Shown: positions 1 through 8,286 of the stretch, in pieces | Position numbering within the stretch: position 1 is the stretch's first letter | How the letters are laid out: the number at the start of each line of letters is the position of its first letter | DNA from: Enorma phocaeensis | GTDB lineage: Bacteria; Actinomycetota; Coriobacteriia; Coriobacteriales; Coriobacteriaceae | Assembly: GCF_016901575.1 (NCBI RefSeq) | Contig: NZ_JACJKQ010000007.1 | Span: forward strand, 1-64,000 | Reading direction: 5' to 3' | DNA: 64,000 nucleotides | Position numbers and translations under genes: made by a program | The notes under the pieces: model-generated | The model's input: only the letters and a program-made list of their open reading frames with translations | What the model was told of the DNA's origin: nothing | Databases searched by the model: none

Positions 1-72
1 TCCAATATGCTTCTTGTCTCGACAACTCGAATCATACCGGGGCGGGCCGTGCCCTCCTTTCTTGCCTGGACG

Positions 73-678
73 CTATTCCGCTGTCAAAGTGCGCAAGAAA
101 TTGTACGTTACCTCCGGCCCCGGCTGCGGAAGCGAGCGGTCGCGCCAAAGCGGCAGCGAGAGGGTGAGCGCCACGGCGATGAGGACCTGGATGCCTCCGA
201 GCACCAAAAAGCCCGTCGACCACGTGGCGCCCGACAGGCATTGCGCCATGACGATGGGCCCCGTGCTCGCCCCGACGCCCCACATGCAATGGAGCCAGCT
301 CATGTGCTGCGACTCGTAGTGCACGGCGACATACGAGTTCAAGGCCGCATCGACCGCCCCGGCGCCGAGACCGTAGGGGACGGCGAGCACGCAGAGCTGC
401 CAAAACTCCTTCGCCAGGGAGAACCCCACGAGGGCCGCCGCGGTCAAGACCACGCTGAGCACGGTGACCCTGCCCGTACCCAGGCGCTCCACCACGCGCA
501 CTGACATGAAGCTCGAGAATATGGTCCCCAGCGAGATGATCATGGTGACGGCGCCCACCCAGGAAATCCCCGCATGGAGGTCTCCCGCCATGACGGGCCA
601 TGCCGACCCGATGGCCGAATCGGGCAGGCCGAGGCTGATGAACGCGAGATAGATGATGGGGAGCAACCCGACAGGCAT
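73..678 (-). CDS. MFS transporter, N-terminal half only (probable truncated gene)
   Basis: The 201-residue product looks like the first six membrane helices of a major facilitator superfamily transporter: a Gly/Leu-rich first helix with a GLPDSAIG stretch, then alternating hydrophobic segments and short charged loops (VERLGTG between helices 2 and 3). Full-length members have about 400 residues and 12 helices. Here the frame stops just after helix 6, in what would be the central cytoplasmic loop. The ATG at 676-678 has an AGGAGG-type ribosome site 10 bases upstream. The 72 bases left of the stop do not continue the family in another frame, so the gene is probably truncated or frameshifted; the remainder could lie outside the window. 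The substrate cannot be told. Confidence 0.6.
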   Translation of the reverse strand: MPVGLLPIIYLAFISLGLPDSAIGSAWPVMAGDLHAGISWVGAVTMIISLGTIFSSFMSVRVVERLGTGRVTVLSVVLTAAALVGFSLAKEFWQLCVLAVPYGLGAGAVDAALNSYVAVHYESQHMSWLHCMWGVGASTGPIVMAQCLSGATWSTGFLVLGGIQVLIAVALTLSLPLWRDRSLPQPGPEVTYNFLRTLTAE

Positions 679-835
679 GGACGACGGACCTCCTGGCAGA
701 CCAAGGCGGCACCGCTGGGAGGCGGCGCGCCCTCGACGTACTCGACGACCCGCATATGATAGCAACATGTCCGCACGCCCCGCACGAAGACTGCCAGAGC
801 GGTCCCAAGGGAGGGTCGCAGGCTCGCGTCGCGGG

Positions 836-841
836 TATAAT
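836..841 (+). promoter_or_regulatory. -10 box (TATAAT) before the four-helix membrane protein gene
   Basis: A perfect TATAAT lies 65 bases upstream of the ATG at 906, in the divergent spacer between the MFS fragment and this gene. No convincing -35 is visible at the expected distance. Confidence 0.45.
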
Positions 842-905
842 GGACAGCATTGCTTTGGGAGCATGATGCCAACCTGGAAGAACCTCGCTCCACTGGGGAG
901 GACTT

Positions 906-1391
906 ATGAAAAAGACCGCCTTCATTGCGAACTTCATCGCCTGGGCAGCCGTCGCCATCGGCACGACGGCCTTTCTTGCCTGGTACCACGCGACGGATGC
1001 CGAACAGCTCTCCGCGTCCTCGGACGCCTCGACCATGGCGCAGCTCGGCGCGATACTCGCCGCCCCCGTCCTGCTCTATGCGATGGGGGCGGTGCTCGGG
1101 CTGCTCTTCGTCTTCTTCAAGAAGATCGAGATGGGCCGCACCTCGCGCCTCGTGCTGCGCTGCGCTTCGATCCTCGCGCTCGCGTTCGTACTGCTTGCCG
1201 GCGTGCCCATCGTCGCGCCGTCGCTCGCCGACGCCTTCGCCGTTCCGCTCGTGGTGGTGATCTACGTGTCCCGGACAGCGCCCATCCTCATCATGATGTT
1301 CGGCTTCTTCTATGCGCTCGGCATGGCGCCAGCAGACCGCACGAAGCGCGGCGCCTTCGCGAAATACCTGCCAGACGACCACTTCGAGTAG
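906..1391 (+). CDS. four-helix membrane protein of unknown function
   Basis: The 161-residue protein has four clear hydrophobic segments (about 5-27, 48-70, 80-105 and 110-137) separated by short charged loops, and ends in a charged cytoplasmic-looking tail. The start is fixed by a GGGGAGGA ribosome site just before the ATG. I recognise no family. It is a single gene with its own -10 box, converging on the small membrane protein gene that follows with only 16 bases between the stops. Confidence 0.6.
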   Translation: MKKTAFIANFIAWAAVAIGTTAFLAWYHATDAEQLSASSDASTMAQLGAILAAPVLLYAMGAVLGLLFVFFKKIEMGRTSRLVLRCASILALAFVLLAGVPIVAPSLADAFAVPLVVVIYVSRTAPILIMMFGFFYALGMAPADRTKRGAFAKYLPDDHFE

Positions 1392-1407
1392 GACGCGCAA
1401 GAAGACG

Positions 1408-1710
1408 TCAGCCCCGTTTCTCGCCGGGACGCCGGATGCGCTCGAACTCCTCCCCGCCGCCCATGCGAAACAGGCGCACCGCGACGGCGGCGAAGACGAT
1501 CACGCCCACGACGCCGATCGCGACGCCGCCCCCTTGGACCACCATGGTGATGCCGGTGTAGACGGCGCAGAACATGAGAAAGACCGATCCCACATAGCAT
1601 AGCGCCCGCTTGAGGACGCGGGGGATTCCCGCGGGCTTGGCCGCCTTCGGCGCCGAGGCGCCGCCTCGCTCGACCGCCTTTGAACCGTTGTGCCGCTTCT
1701 TCGGCGCCAT
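1408..1710 (-). CDS. small membrane protein, basic N-terminus
   Basis: The 100-residue product has a Lys/Arg/Ala-rich N-terminal 30 residues, two hydrophobic segments (about 34-58 and 62-80) and a charged tail. The start ATG is preceded by AAGGAG at good spacing. No family is recognised. It stands alone, convergent with the four-helix membrane protein gene. Confidence 0.5.
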   Translation of the reverse strand: MAPKKRHNGSKAVERGGASAPKAAKPAGIPRVLKRALCYVGSVFLMFCAVYTGITMVVQGGGVAIGVVGVIVFAAVAVRLFRMGGGEEFERIRRPGEKRG

Positions 1711-1849
1711 GGAGCCACTCCTTCAGATCTTTGTCGTCGTCTACGCCTCATTCATGATACCCATAGCCTCCGCCCGAGACAAAGGCGCCCGAGAACGGCC
1801 GTGCCCGGCATCGGGGCGGGGCCGCGCGCATCCTGTCGCGCATCGACAA

Positions 1850-1886
1850 AGGCGGCGCACCCCGCACAGGGCGAGGTGCGCCGCCT
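1850..1886 (-). terminator. terminator after the xdhD operon
   Basis: A perfect 12-bp inverted repeat (AGGCGGCGCACC and its complement, 13-nt loop) follows the xdhD stop on the transcribed strand. It ends in TTTG, a short U-run, so it fits an intrinsic terminator for the whole purine/molybdenum hydroxylase operon. Confidence 0.6.
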
Positions 1887-1929
1887 GGCTTGCCGCAGGT
1901 CGCTGCGCGCTGCAGGAGATGCCCGAAGG

Positions 1930-4701
1930 CTATGACTCCCGATGCGCCCGACGCGTATAGTAGGTGTCGTCGAGCGGCAGCTTCGTGCGGAAGGTCCCGT
2001 CGAAGGCATAGTAGGCCCCGGCGACGGCGGGCGCGGTGGGAATCGTCGCGATCTCGCCGATGCCCTTGGCGCCGTAGGCGACGGGCAGGAGCTCGTCCTT
2101 CTCGACGTAGATGGCATGGATGTCCGGGATGTCGGGCGCGCGGAACAGCCCCAGCGTGCCGTACTTCACCTGCGGGACGCCGTCGACGCACGGGAAGTCC
2201 TCGGTGAGGGCATAGCCCATGCCCATGAGCACGCCGCCCTCGATCTGGCCCTGGATGGAGATGGGGTTCACCACGCGGCCCGAGTCATGCGCCGCGTAGA
2301 CCTCCGACACCCTCCCCTCGTCGTCGAGGATCGCCACATGCGTGGCGAAGCCGTAGCACACATGGCTCTTGGGGTTGGGGACCTCCGCGCCCAGCTTGTC
2401 GGTCGGCTCGAAGTAGACGTAGCGGAACTCGCAGCCCTCGAGCGCCTCGAGCGCCGCCACGGGATCCTTCGCACGTGCGTCGTCGATCCATCCGGGATTG
2501 GCCGTTCCGTCAGCATAGGTCGAGGTCACGCCGTCGCCTTCGGCACACACGGGAGCCGAGGGAGCGGCCTCGCCGCGCTCGATGGCGCACATCGCGTCGC
2601 GCATGAGGCGTGCCGCGCCGCGCACCGACTCGCCCGTGATGACCGTCTGGCGCGACCCCGAGGTGGTTCCGGAGTCCGGGGCGTTCTCGGTAGAGCACTC
2701 GCCGTTCTGGATGCGGCTGAGCGGGAGCCCGGTCGCCTCCGCCACGTCCTGCAGAAACACCGTGTTGCAGCCCTGGCCGATATCGGACGTCGCCGAATAG
2801 ACCACGGCAACCCCGTTCTCCACCCGGATGTTGCACCGGCCCTTGTCAGGCAGGCCTACGCCCACGCCGGCGTTCTTCATGGCGCATGCGATGCCCGCAT
2901 GGCCGGGATGGGCGTCGAAGGCGTCCTTTACGGCCTCGAGCGTCTCCTTGAGCGCGGTGGAGCAGTCGGCGATCTGGCCGTTGGGAAGCACCTTGCCCGG
3001 CTCGATGGCGTTGCGATAGCGAATCTCCCAGGGCGAGATGCCCACCTCGTCGGCGAGCAGGTCGATGAGCAGCTCGAGCGCGAACTCGCTCTGGCATACG
3101 CCGAACCCGCGGAACGCGCCCGCCGGCGGATTGTTGGTGTACCAGCCGTAGCCGCGTATATCGGTGTTCTGGTAGCAGTACGGGCCCACCGAGTGCGTGC
3201 ACGCGCGCTCGAGCACCGGTCCGCACAGGCTCGCGTAGGCGCCGGTGTCGAAGTTGATCTCGCAGTCCATGCCGGTGAAGATGCCGTTCTCGTCGCAGGC
3301 GAGCGTGAACGTGCCCTCCATGGCGTGGCGCTTGGGATGGAAGTTGATGGACTCCTGGCGGGTGAGCCGGCACTTGACCGGACGCCCCACCTTATAGGCT
3401 GCGAGCGCGGCGAGGTGCTGCACCGAGACGTCCTCCTTGCCGCCGAAGCCGCCGCCCACGAGCATGGTCTCGACCACGACGCGCTCGGGCGTGTCGTCCC
3501 ACCCGAACATGTGGGCGCATTCCTTGCGCGTGTCGTAGGCACCCTGGTCTGTGGAGCAGATCTTCACGCCATCCTTATACGGAAAGGCGACGGCGCACTC
3601 GGGCTCCAGGAAGGCGTGCTCGGTCGCGGGGGTCGTAAAGGTCCGCGTCACGACGTGCGCGGCGTTGGCGATGGCCGTCGCGGCGTCTCCTCGCACCACG
3701 TGGCGGCTCTGGCAGACGTTGCTGTCAAGCTTCACGCGGTTGCCGAAGGCGAGGAAGCCTTCATGGATGAGCGGCGCGCCCTCACGTCGGGCCTCCTCGA
3801 TGGAGCGGACGGGCTCGAGCTCCTCATAGGTGATCTTGACGAGCTTCTTTGCCTTCTCGAGGGTCGCGGCGTCCTCTGCCACCACGAGGGCGATGGCGTC
3901 GCCCATGCAGCGCGTGATGTCGCCCTCGGCGATCATGACGTCCCAGTCGTAGATGAGGTGCCCCACCTCGTTGACAGGCACGTCGGCGGCGGTGAGCACC
4001 GCGAGCACGCCCGGGAGCGCCTCGGCGCGCGTGGCGTCGATCGAGACCACGCGGGCGCGCGGATACTTCGAACGCACCGCGCTCGCATAGGCGAGGTCGG
4101 GAAAATCGGTCTCGTCGATGTCGTCGGGATACTTGCCGAAGCCGAGGACCTTGCGGCGGACGTCGACGCGAAACGCGCGCTCCCCCACGCCGTAGTCGTC
4201 GCCGCGCTCCAGGTCGGGGTCGATCGCGGCGTCGCCGCGCAGGATCGCCGCGGCGAGCGAGATGCCCTCGATGATCTTCTTGTAGCCGGTGCAGCGGCAC
4301 ACGTTGCCGCGGATGGCCTCTTTGATCTGGTCTTCGGTGGGGTCGCTCACATGATGGACGAGGCCCGCGCCCGCCATGACCATGCCGGGGATGCAGAAGC
4401 CGCACTGCACCGCTCCCACGGCGCCGAAGGCGTAGACGAACGCCTCCTGCTCGCGCTCGGGAAGCCCCTCGACCGTCACGATGTCGCGCCCTGCGGCAAG
4501 CTCGGTGGTGAGCACGCATGCCTTCACGGCGTGGTCGTCGACGAGGATGGTGCAGGTGCCGCACGCGCCCTCGGAGCATCCGTCCTTGGCGGAATGGATA
4601 TGCAGGTCGTCGCGCAGATACCGCAGAAGCGGCTTCTTCTCGGTGGTCGAACGCTCCTGTCCGTTCACCGTAAAGGTATAGGTCGCACGTTCCTTTGCCA
4701 C
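1930..4701 (-). CDS. xdhD: molybdenum hydroxylase of the XdhD type, fused [2Fe-2S] and molybdopterin domains
   Basis: This 923-residue protein fuses the small iron-sulfur and large molybdenum subunits of the xanthine dehydrogenase family and lacks the FAD domain. Cys42, 47, 50 and 62 form the plant-ferredoxin-type [2Fe-2S] site; Cys100, 103, 135 and 137 form the second cluster. The molybdopterin part runs from about 175 on, with GGGFGGKE near 415, AFRGFG near 528 and a C-terminal GIGE near 880 holding the expected catalytic glutamate. Size and neighbours (ygfK, ssnA, selD) fit the selenium-dependent hydroxylases named XdhD or probable selenate reductase Mo subunit; a purine substrate is more likely than selenate. 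There is no in-frame selenocysteine codon: selenium in this class is a labile cofactor. The start is GTG after AAAGGAGGGAG. It is the last gene of a five-gene operon, and electrons probably pass to the ferredoxin and YgfK. Confidence 0.9.
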   Translation of the reverse strand: MAKERATYTFTVNGQERSTTEKKPLLRYLRDDLHIHSAKDGCSEGACGTCTILVDDHAVKACVLTTELAAGRDIVTVEGLPEREQEAFVYAFGAVGAVQCGFCIPGMVMAGAGLVHHVSDPTEDQIKEAIRGNVCRCTGYKKIIEGISLAAAILRGDAAIDPDLERGDDYGVGERAFRVDVRRKVLGFGKYPDDIDETDFPDLAYASAVRSKYPRARVVSIDATRAEALPGVLAVLTAADVPVNEVGHLIYDWDVMIAEGDITRCMGDAIALVVAEDAATLEKAKKLVKITYEELEPVRSIEEARREGAPLIHEGFLAFGNRVKLDSNVCQSRHVVRGDAATAIANAAHVVTRTFTTPATEHAFLEPECAVAFPYKDGVKICSTDQGAYDTRKECAHMFGWDDTPERVVVETMLVGGGFGGKEDVSVQHLAALAAYKVGRPVKCRLTRQESINFHPKRHAMEGTFTLACDENGIFTGMDCEINFDTGAYASLCGPVLERACTHSVGPYCYQNTDIRGYGWYTNNPPAGAFRGFGVCQSEFALELLIDLLADEVGISPWEIRYRNAIEPGKVLPNGQIADCSTALKETLEAVKDAFDAHPGHAGIACAMKNAGVGVGLPDKGRCNIRVENGVAVVYSATSDIGQGCNTVFLQDVAEATGLPLSRIQNGECSTENAPDSGTTSGSRQTVITGESVRGAARLMRDAMCAIERGEAAPSAPVCAEGDGVTSTYADGTANPGWIDDARAKDPVAALEALEGCEFRYVYFEPTDKLGAEVPNPKSHVCYGFATHVAILDDEGRVSEVYAAHDSGRVVNPISIQGQIEGGVLMGMGYALTEDFPCVDGVPQVKYGTLGLFRAPDIPDIHAIYVEKDELLPVAYGAKGIGEIATIPTAPAVAGAYYAFDGTFRTKLPLDDTYYTRRAHRES

Positions 4702-4719
4702 GGCTCTCCCTCCTTTCTT

Positions 4720-4929
4720 TCAGCTCTTGGCGAAGATTCCGAGCGTGTCATGAATGACATGCTTGGGACACTTGGTGGCGCACATCCCGCAGGAAATGCA
4801 CCGCGAATAATCGATCGTCGCCTGCTTGTCGATCACATGCATCGCCCCGCACGGGCAGGCGCGCTCGCACATGCGGCAGCCGATGCAGCCCTCGGGGGCG
4901 ACCCAAATCTGGTGGCTCTGGTCGCTCAT
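4720..4929 (-). CDS. 2x[4Fe-4S] ferredoxin
   Basis: This 69-residue protein carries two classic tetranuclear cluster motifs, CIGCRMCERACP and CISCGMCATKCP, in a typical dicluster ferredoxin layout. It lies between ygfK and xdhD with 18 bases to the xdhD start, so it probably carries electrons between the molybdenum hydroxylase and the flavin/iron-sulfur protein YgfK. The ATG at 4927-4929 is chosen because the ferredoxin fold begins there and a GGAG lies upstream. A start four codons earlier (4941) is possible. Confidence 0.85.
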   Translation of the reverse strand: MSDQSHQIWVAPEGCIGCRMCERACPCGAMHVIDKQATIDYSRCISCGMCATKCPKHVIHDTLGIFAKS

Positions 4930-5005
4930 GGTCAATCTCATCTCCGAAAAGCGTCTCGATCCGACGTCGCTCGCCTCGCCCGCAGAGTCTCCGCGGACGA
5001 GGACG

Positions 5006-5072
5006 CGCCGGCGCCGGCAGAAGACGCCGGCGCCGGCGATGCCGGGCCGCGAGGACGCAGTCGCGGCCCGGC
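5006..5072 (-). other. two tandem GC-rich hairpins between ygfK and the ferredoxin gene
   Basis: Two perfect inverted repeats lie back to back in the 153-base spacer. One is 13 bp (5006-5018 with 5026-5038, 7-nt loop) and one is 12 bp (5041-5052 with 5061-5072, 8-nt loop). Neither has a T-run on either side. They may be mRNA-stabilising or processing structures inside the operon, or weak attenuators. Confidence 0.6.
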
Positions 5073-5082
5073 AAGAAGGCAC

Positions 5083-8082
5083 CTATCCGATCAGCAGGTA
5101 GCCATAGCCGTCGCGCACGGCCTTGATGGTCTTGCGCACCAGCTCGGGCAGGCCGCAGGAGGCGTCGTCCACGTCCACGACGCGGATCTCGCCGCCCAGG
5201 CGCACCGAGAACGTGCCGTCAGCAAGCTGCATGAAACCGTCGTTCTCGGAGTTGAGCATGTCATCGCCCGGCCAGAAGAGGGTGAGCTTGTCCTTGTAGG
5301 GACGGCCCGTCTCATAGGGGCAGAACACGGCGCAGTTGCCGCACTCGTTGCACATGCCGTCGACGTGGACCACCTGGCGCTTGGCCTCGCCCGGAACCTC
5401 GATGGCGACGTTGGCGCGGTTGGGGCACACGTCGCAGCACACCTCGCAAACGGCGGCGCAGCCCAAACAGCGGGTCTTGTCGCAGCTCGCGGAGTCGCAG
5501 CACAGGTCGCCCTTCTTGGCGATGGAGGCGGCGACGTCGAGCTGCTCGTTGGCGTCGGCGTAGTGGTTGAAGTCGACGTTCGCGATGGCGCGCGCGACCT
5601 CGGCGGCGTCTGCGATGGCCTCGACGACCGTCGCGGGGCCGCGGCGGCAGTCGCCCGCGGCCCACACGCCCTCGACGCCGCAGGCAACGCCGGCAGGACG
5701 GCCGCGGCGGTCGACCTCGACGCCCGCGCCCTCGTACAGGGACGCGTCGATGCGCTCGCCCACCGCGCAGATCACGGTGGTGGCGGGCACGGTCACGGTC
5801 TCGCCCGTCGGCTCGGGCGCGCGGCGGCCGGAGGCGTCCGGCTCGCCGAGCTTCATGACGTTGCAGGTGAGCCGGCCGTCGGCGAGAGACGCCGGGGCGA
5901 GCAGCTCCATGAACTCGACGCCGTCGGCGAGCGCGAGGTCCAGCTCCTCCTCGTCGGCAGGCATCTGGGCCTTCGTGCGGCGGTACACCAGGCGCACGTT
6001 CTCGACGCCGGCGACGCGCTTGGCCACGCGCGCGGCGTCCATAGCCGTGTTGCCCGCGCCGATGACCACGACATCGGTGCCGAGCGAGAGCGTGTCGGGG
6101 GCCTTCTTGGCAGCCTCGAGGAACTCGAGGACGTCCATCTCGTCACCCTCCGCCAAGCCGGCCGAGCCGGGCAGCCAGGCGCCGGTCGCCACGACGACGT
6201 CGGTGAAGCCCTCCGCCTTGAGCGCATCGACGGACTCGACGCGGGCGTTCAGCTTGACCTCGACGCCGAAGGCGCGGCAGAGCTCGACGTCGGCATCGAT
6301 GTCGGAGCTCGCGATGCGGAACTCGGGAATCACATGGCGCACGATGCCGCCGAGCGCGTCTTTGGCCTCGAAGATGGTGACGGGCACGCCGGCACGCGAG
6401 AGGAAGAACGCCGCGGCGAGGCCGGCAGGGCCGCCGCCCACGACGGCGACCTTCTTGTCAGAGGCCCACTTGCCTGCCTGGGCCTGCAGCTTGGGCAGCA
6501 CGGCCGAGAACGCCTCGTGCGCGGCGCGCAGCTTGCTGGCGCGAATCTGGGCGCCCTCGGGCTCGTAGAATGCGCGCTCGCAGCTCTTGCCGCAGGGGTG
6601 CGGGCAGATGGTGCCCGTGATGTGCGGCAGGGCGTTGCGCTCGATGATGATGGAGAAGGCGTCCTCGAAGCGCCCCTCCTCCACCGCGGCGAGGTAGGCG
6701 GGGATGTCCTGGGAGATGGGGCAGCCGGTGCGGCACGGCGCGGTGAAGCAGTCCATGAGCGGGACGCCGCCGGGAACCTTGGCAGAGGGAAGCTTGCGCA
6801 GCGGGTTGCGGTACAGCGGGCTCGCCAGCGAGTCGGCCTGGATCGCCGCGACCGCATCGAGCGACACGCCGGAGAAGGGCTTGCCGTCAAGATCGCCAAA
6901 GAGGCCGGCGATCTGGCTCATGCGCTCGTAGCCGCCGGGCTTGAGCACGTCGGTCGCCATGGTGATCGGCCAGATGCCCGCATCGTAGAGCGAACGGATG
7001 TTGAACACCGTCGCGCCGCCGGAATACGAGATGCGCAGGCGCCCGTCGAACTGCTCGGTGATGCGACGCGCGAGCTCGATGGTGAGCGAGAACAGCGTGC
7101 GGCCGCTCATATACATCTCGGTGCTCGGCAGCTCGCCGCGGGTCACGTCGACCGGGAAGGTGTTGGTGAGCTTCACGCCGAAGTCGAGGCCGCGCTCGGC
7201 GGTGAGCTTGATCAGGCGCTCGAACATCGGCACGGCGTCTGCCCACTGCAGGTCCTCGAGGAAGTGCTTGTCGTCGAAGGCGATGTAGTCGAATCCGAGC
7301 TCGTCCAGGCGCGCGCGGGCAAAGTCATAGCCCAGAAGCGTCGGATTGCACTTGATGTAGGTGTTGAGGTTCTTCTCGGTGATGAGATAGGTCGCGATCC
7401 GCTCGATCTCGTCGGGCGGGCAGCCGTGGAGGGTGGACTCGGTGATGGAGTTCGAGACGCGGGCGGGGATGGCGTCGACGAAGGCGGCGTCGACATGCTC
7501 GAAGCGGTCGAGGTTCGCTAAGGCCCATGCGCGGCACTCGGCCCACACCTCGGAGCCGCTCGCGTCCTTCATGCCCTCGATGTAGGCGTCGACCTTGGGG
7601 CTCTTGATGCCCTCGAGGTCATAGCCCACGCTCATGTTGAACACGAAGCCGTCCGGCGCGCCCAGGCCGTACTCGCGGGCGATGAGGTGGCAGGCAAACC
7701 ATGCCTTGACGTACTCGGCGAAGGCCTGGGGCACGGTGAGCTCGGTGGACCACTCGCAGTTGTAGCATTCGTCCGCCGCGGTGATGCAGGGCTTGTTCAC
7801 GCAGGCGGAGAGCTCCTCGCCGTCCATGATCTGCACGGTCTTGAGCTCGAAGAAGCGCGAGCCCGCCACATAGGCGGCGATGATGTTTTGGGCGAGCTGC
7901 GTGTTGGGACCGGCGGCGGGACCGAAGGGCGTCTCGATCTTCTCGTCGAAGATGGGGAGCGCGCCCTCCTTGTTGGCGGTCACCATCTTGCGCACGCCGA
8001 AGACGGAGCCCTGGGTCTCATGCTCGGTCAGCACCCAGTCCATCAGGTTCGAAAACGGGATGGGCCTCATGATGTCGCTCAT
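5083..8082 (-). CDS. ygfK: YgfK, flavin/iron-sulfur oxidoreductase of selenium-dependent purine metabolism
   Basis: The 999-residue protein matches YgfK (putative selenate reductase subunit, about 1030 residues in E. coli). The first 330 residues resemble the dihydroorotate/dihydropyrimidine dehydrogenase barrel. A GltD-like part follows with cysteine-rich segments near 444 and 494, an FAD site VVGGGPAGLAAA near 547 and an NAD(P)H site VVIGAGNTAMDAA near 672. The C-terminus has [4Fe-4S] cysteine motifs near 876-893 and 910-925 (CNECGNCAVFCP). It likely moves electrons between NAD(P)H, the ferredoxin and XdhD, or reduces a purine-ring intermediate; the exact reaction is not settled. The start at 8082 is preceded by AGAGGAG; an upstream ATG (8112) has no such site. 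Genes with this name belong to the anaerobic urate/purine cluster of gut bacteria. Confidence 0.88.
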   Translation of the reverse strand: MSDIMRPIPFSNLMDWVLTEHETQGSVFGVRKMVTANKEGALPIFDEKIETPFGPAAGPNTQLAQNIIAAYVAGSRFFELKTVQIMDGEELSACVNKPCITAADECYNCEWSTELTVPQAFAEYVKAWFACHLIAREYGLGAPDGFVFNMSVGYDLEGIKSPKVDAYIEGMKDASGSEVWAECRAWALANLDRFEHVDAAFVDAIPARVSNSITESTLHGCPPDEIERIATYLITEKNLNTYIKCNPTLLGYDFARARLDELGFDYIAFDDKHFLEDLQWADAVPMFERLIKLTAERGLDFGVKLTNTFPVDVTRGELPSTEMYMSGRTLFSLTIELARRITEQFDGRLRISYSGGATVFNIRSLYDAGIWPITMATDVLKPGGYERMSQIAGLFGDLDGKPFSGVSLDAVAAIQADSLASPLYRNPLRKLPSAKVPGGVPLMDCFTAPCRTGCPISQDIPAYLAAVEEGRFEDAFSIIIERNALPHITGTICPHPCGKSCERAFYEPEGAQIRASKLRAAHEAFSAVLPKLQAQAGKWASDKKVAVVGGGPAGLAAAFFLSRAGVPVTIFEAKDALGGIVRHVIPEFRIASSDIDADVELCRAFGVEVKLNARVESVDALKAEGFTDVVVATGAWLPGSAGLAEGDEMDVLEFLEAAKKAPDTLSLGTDVVVIGAGNTAMDAARVAKRVAGVENVRLVYRRTKAQMPADEEELDLALADGVEFMELLAPASLADGRLTCNVMKLGEPDASGRRAPEPTGETVTVPATTVICAVGERIDASLYEGAGVEVDRRGRPAGVACGVEGVWAAGDCRRGPATVVEAIADAAEVARAIANVDFNHYADANEQLDVAASIAKKGDLCCDSASCDKTRCLGCAAVCEVCCDVCPNRANVAIEVPGEAKRQVVHVDGMCNECGNCAVFCPYETGRPYKDKLTLFWPGDDMLNSENDGFMQLADGTFSVRLGGEIRVVDVDDASCGLPELVRKTIKAVRDGYGYLLIG

Positions 8083-8179
8083 ACTGATCTCCTCTGTGCC
8101 ATGCGGGTTCACTCATCCCGCATGCGTTGCGCCCGCGATGCGCCCACGGGCGAGTACCGATTGCAAGCGAGGCCGCCGG

Positions 8180-8210
8180 CCGGGGCGCTGCCGGCGATGC
8201 AGCGCCCCGG
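8180..8210 (-). other. GC-rich hairpin between ssnA and ygfK
   Basis: A perfect 12-bp inverted repeat (8180-8191 with 8199-8210, 7-nt loop) lies in the 204-base spacer, without a U-run. It resembles the other intercistronic hairpins of this operon and may separate or stabilise the segments of the message. Confidence 0.55.
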
Positions 8211-8286
8211 TCGCGGTTGCGCGGCCCCGCGTGATGCCGTGTCGTGCAGGCCCGGTCACCGCCGGTGCCGCACAGGGCGCCCCCGC

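Noticed and set aside
1942-7521. A very long open frame on the plus strand opposite xdhD and ygfK
   Set aside because: It is antisense to two well-recognised enzymes, has no family motifs and follows from the high GC at third positions of the real genes.
1930-8082. Selenocysteine (in-frame TGA) in xdhD or ygfK
   Set aside because: Both reading frames are continuous to normal stops, and selenium in this enzyme class is a labile cofactor, not selenocysteine.
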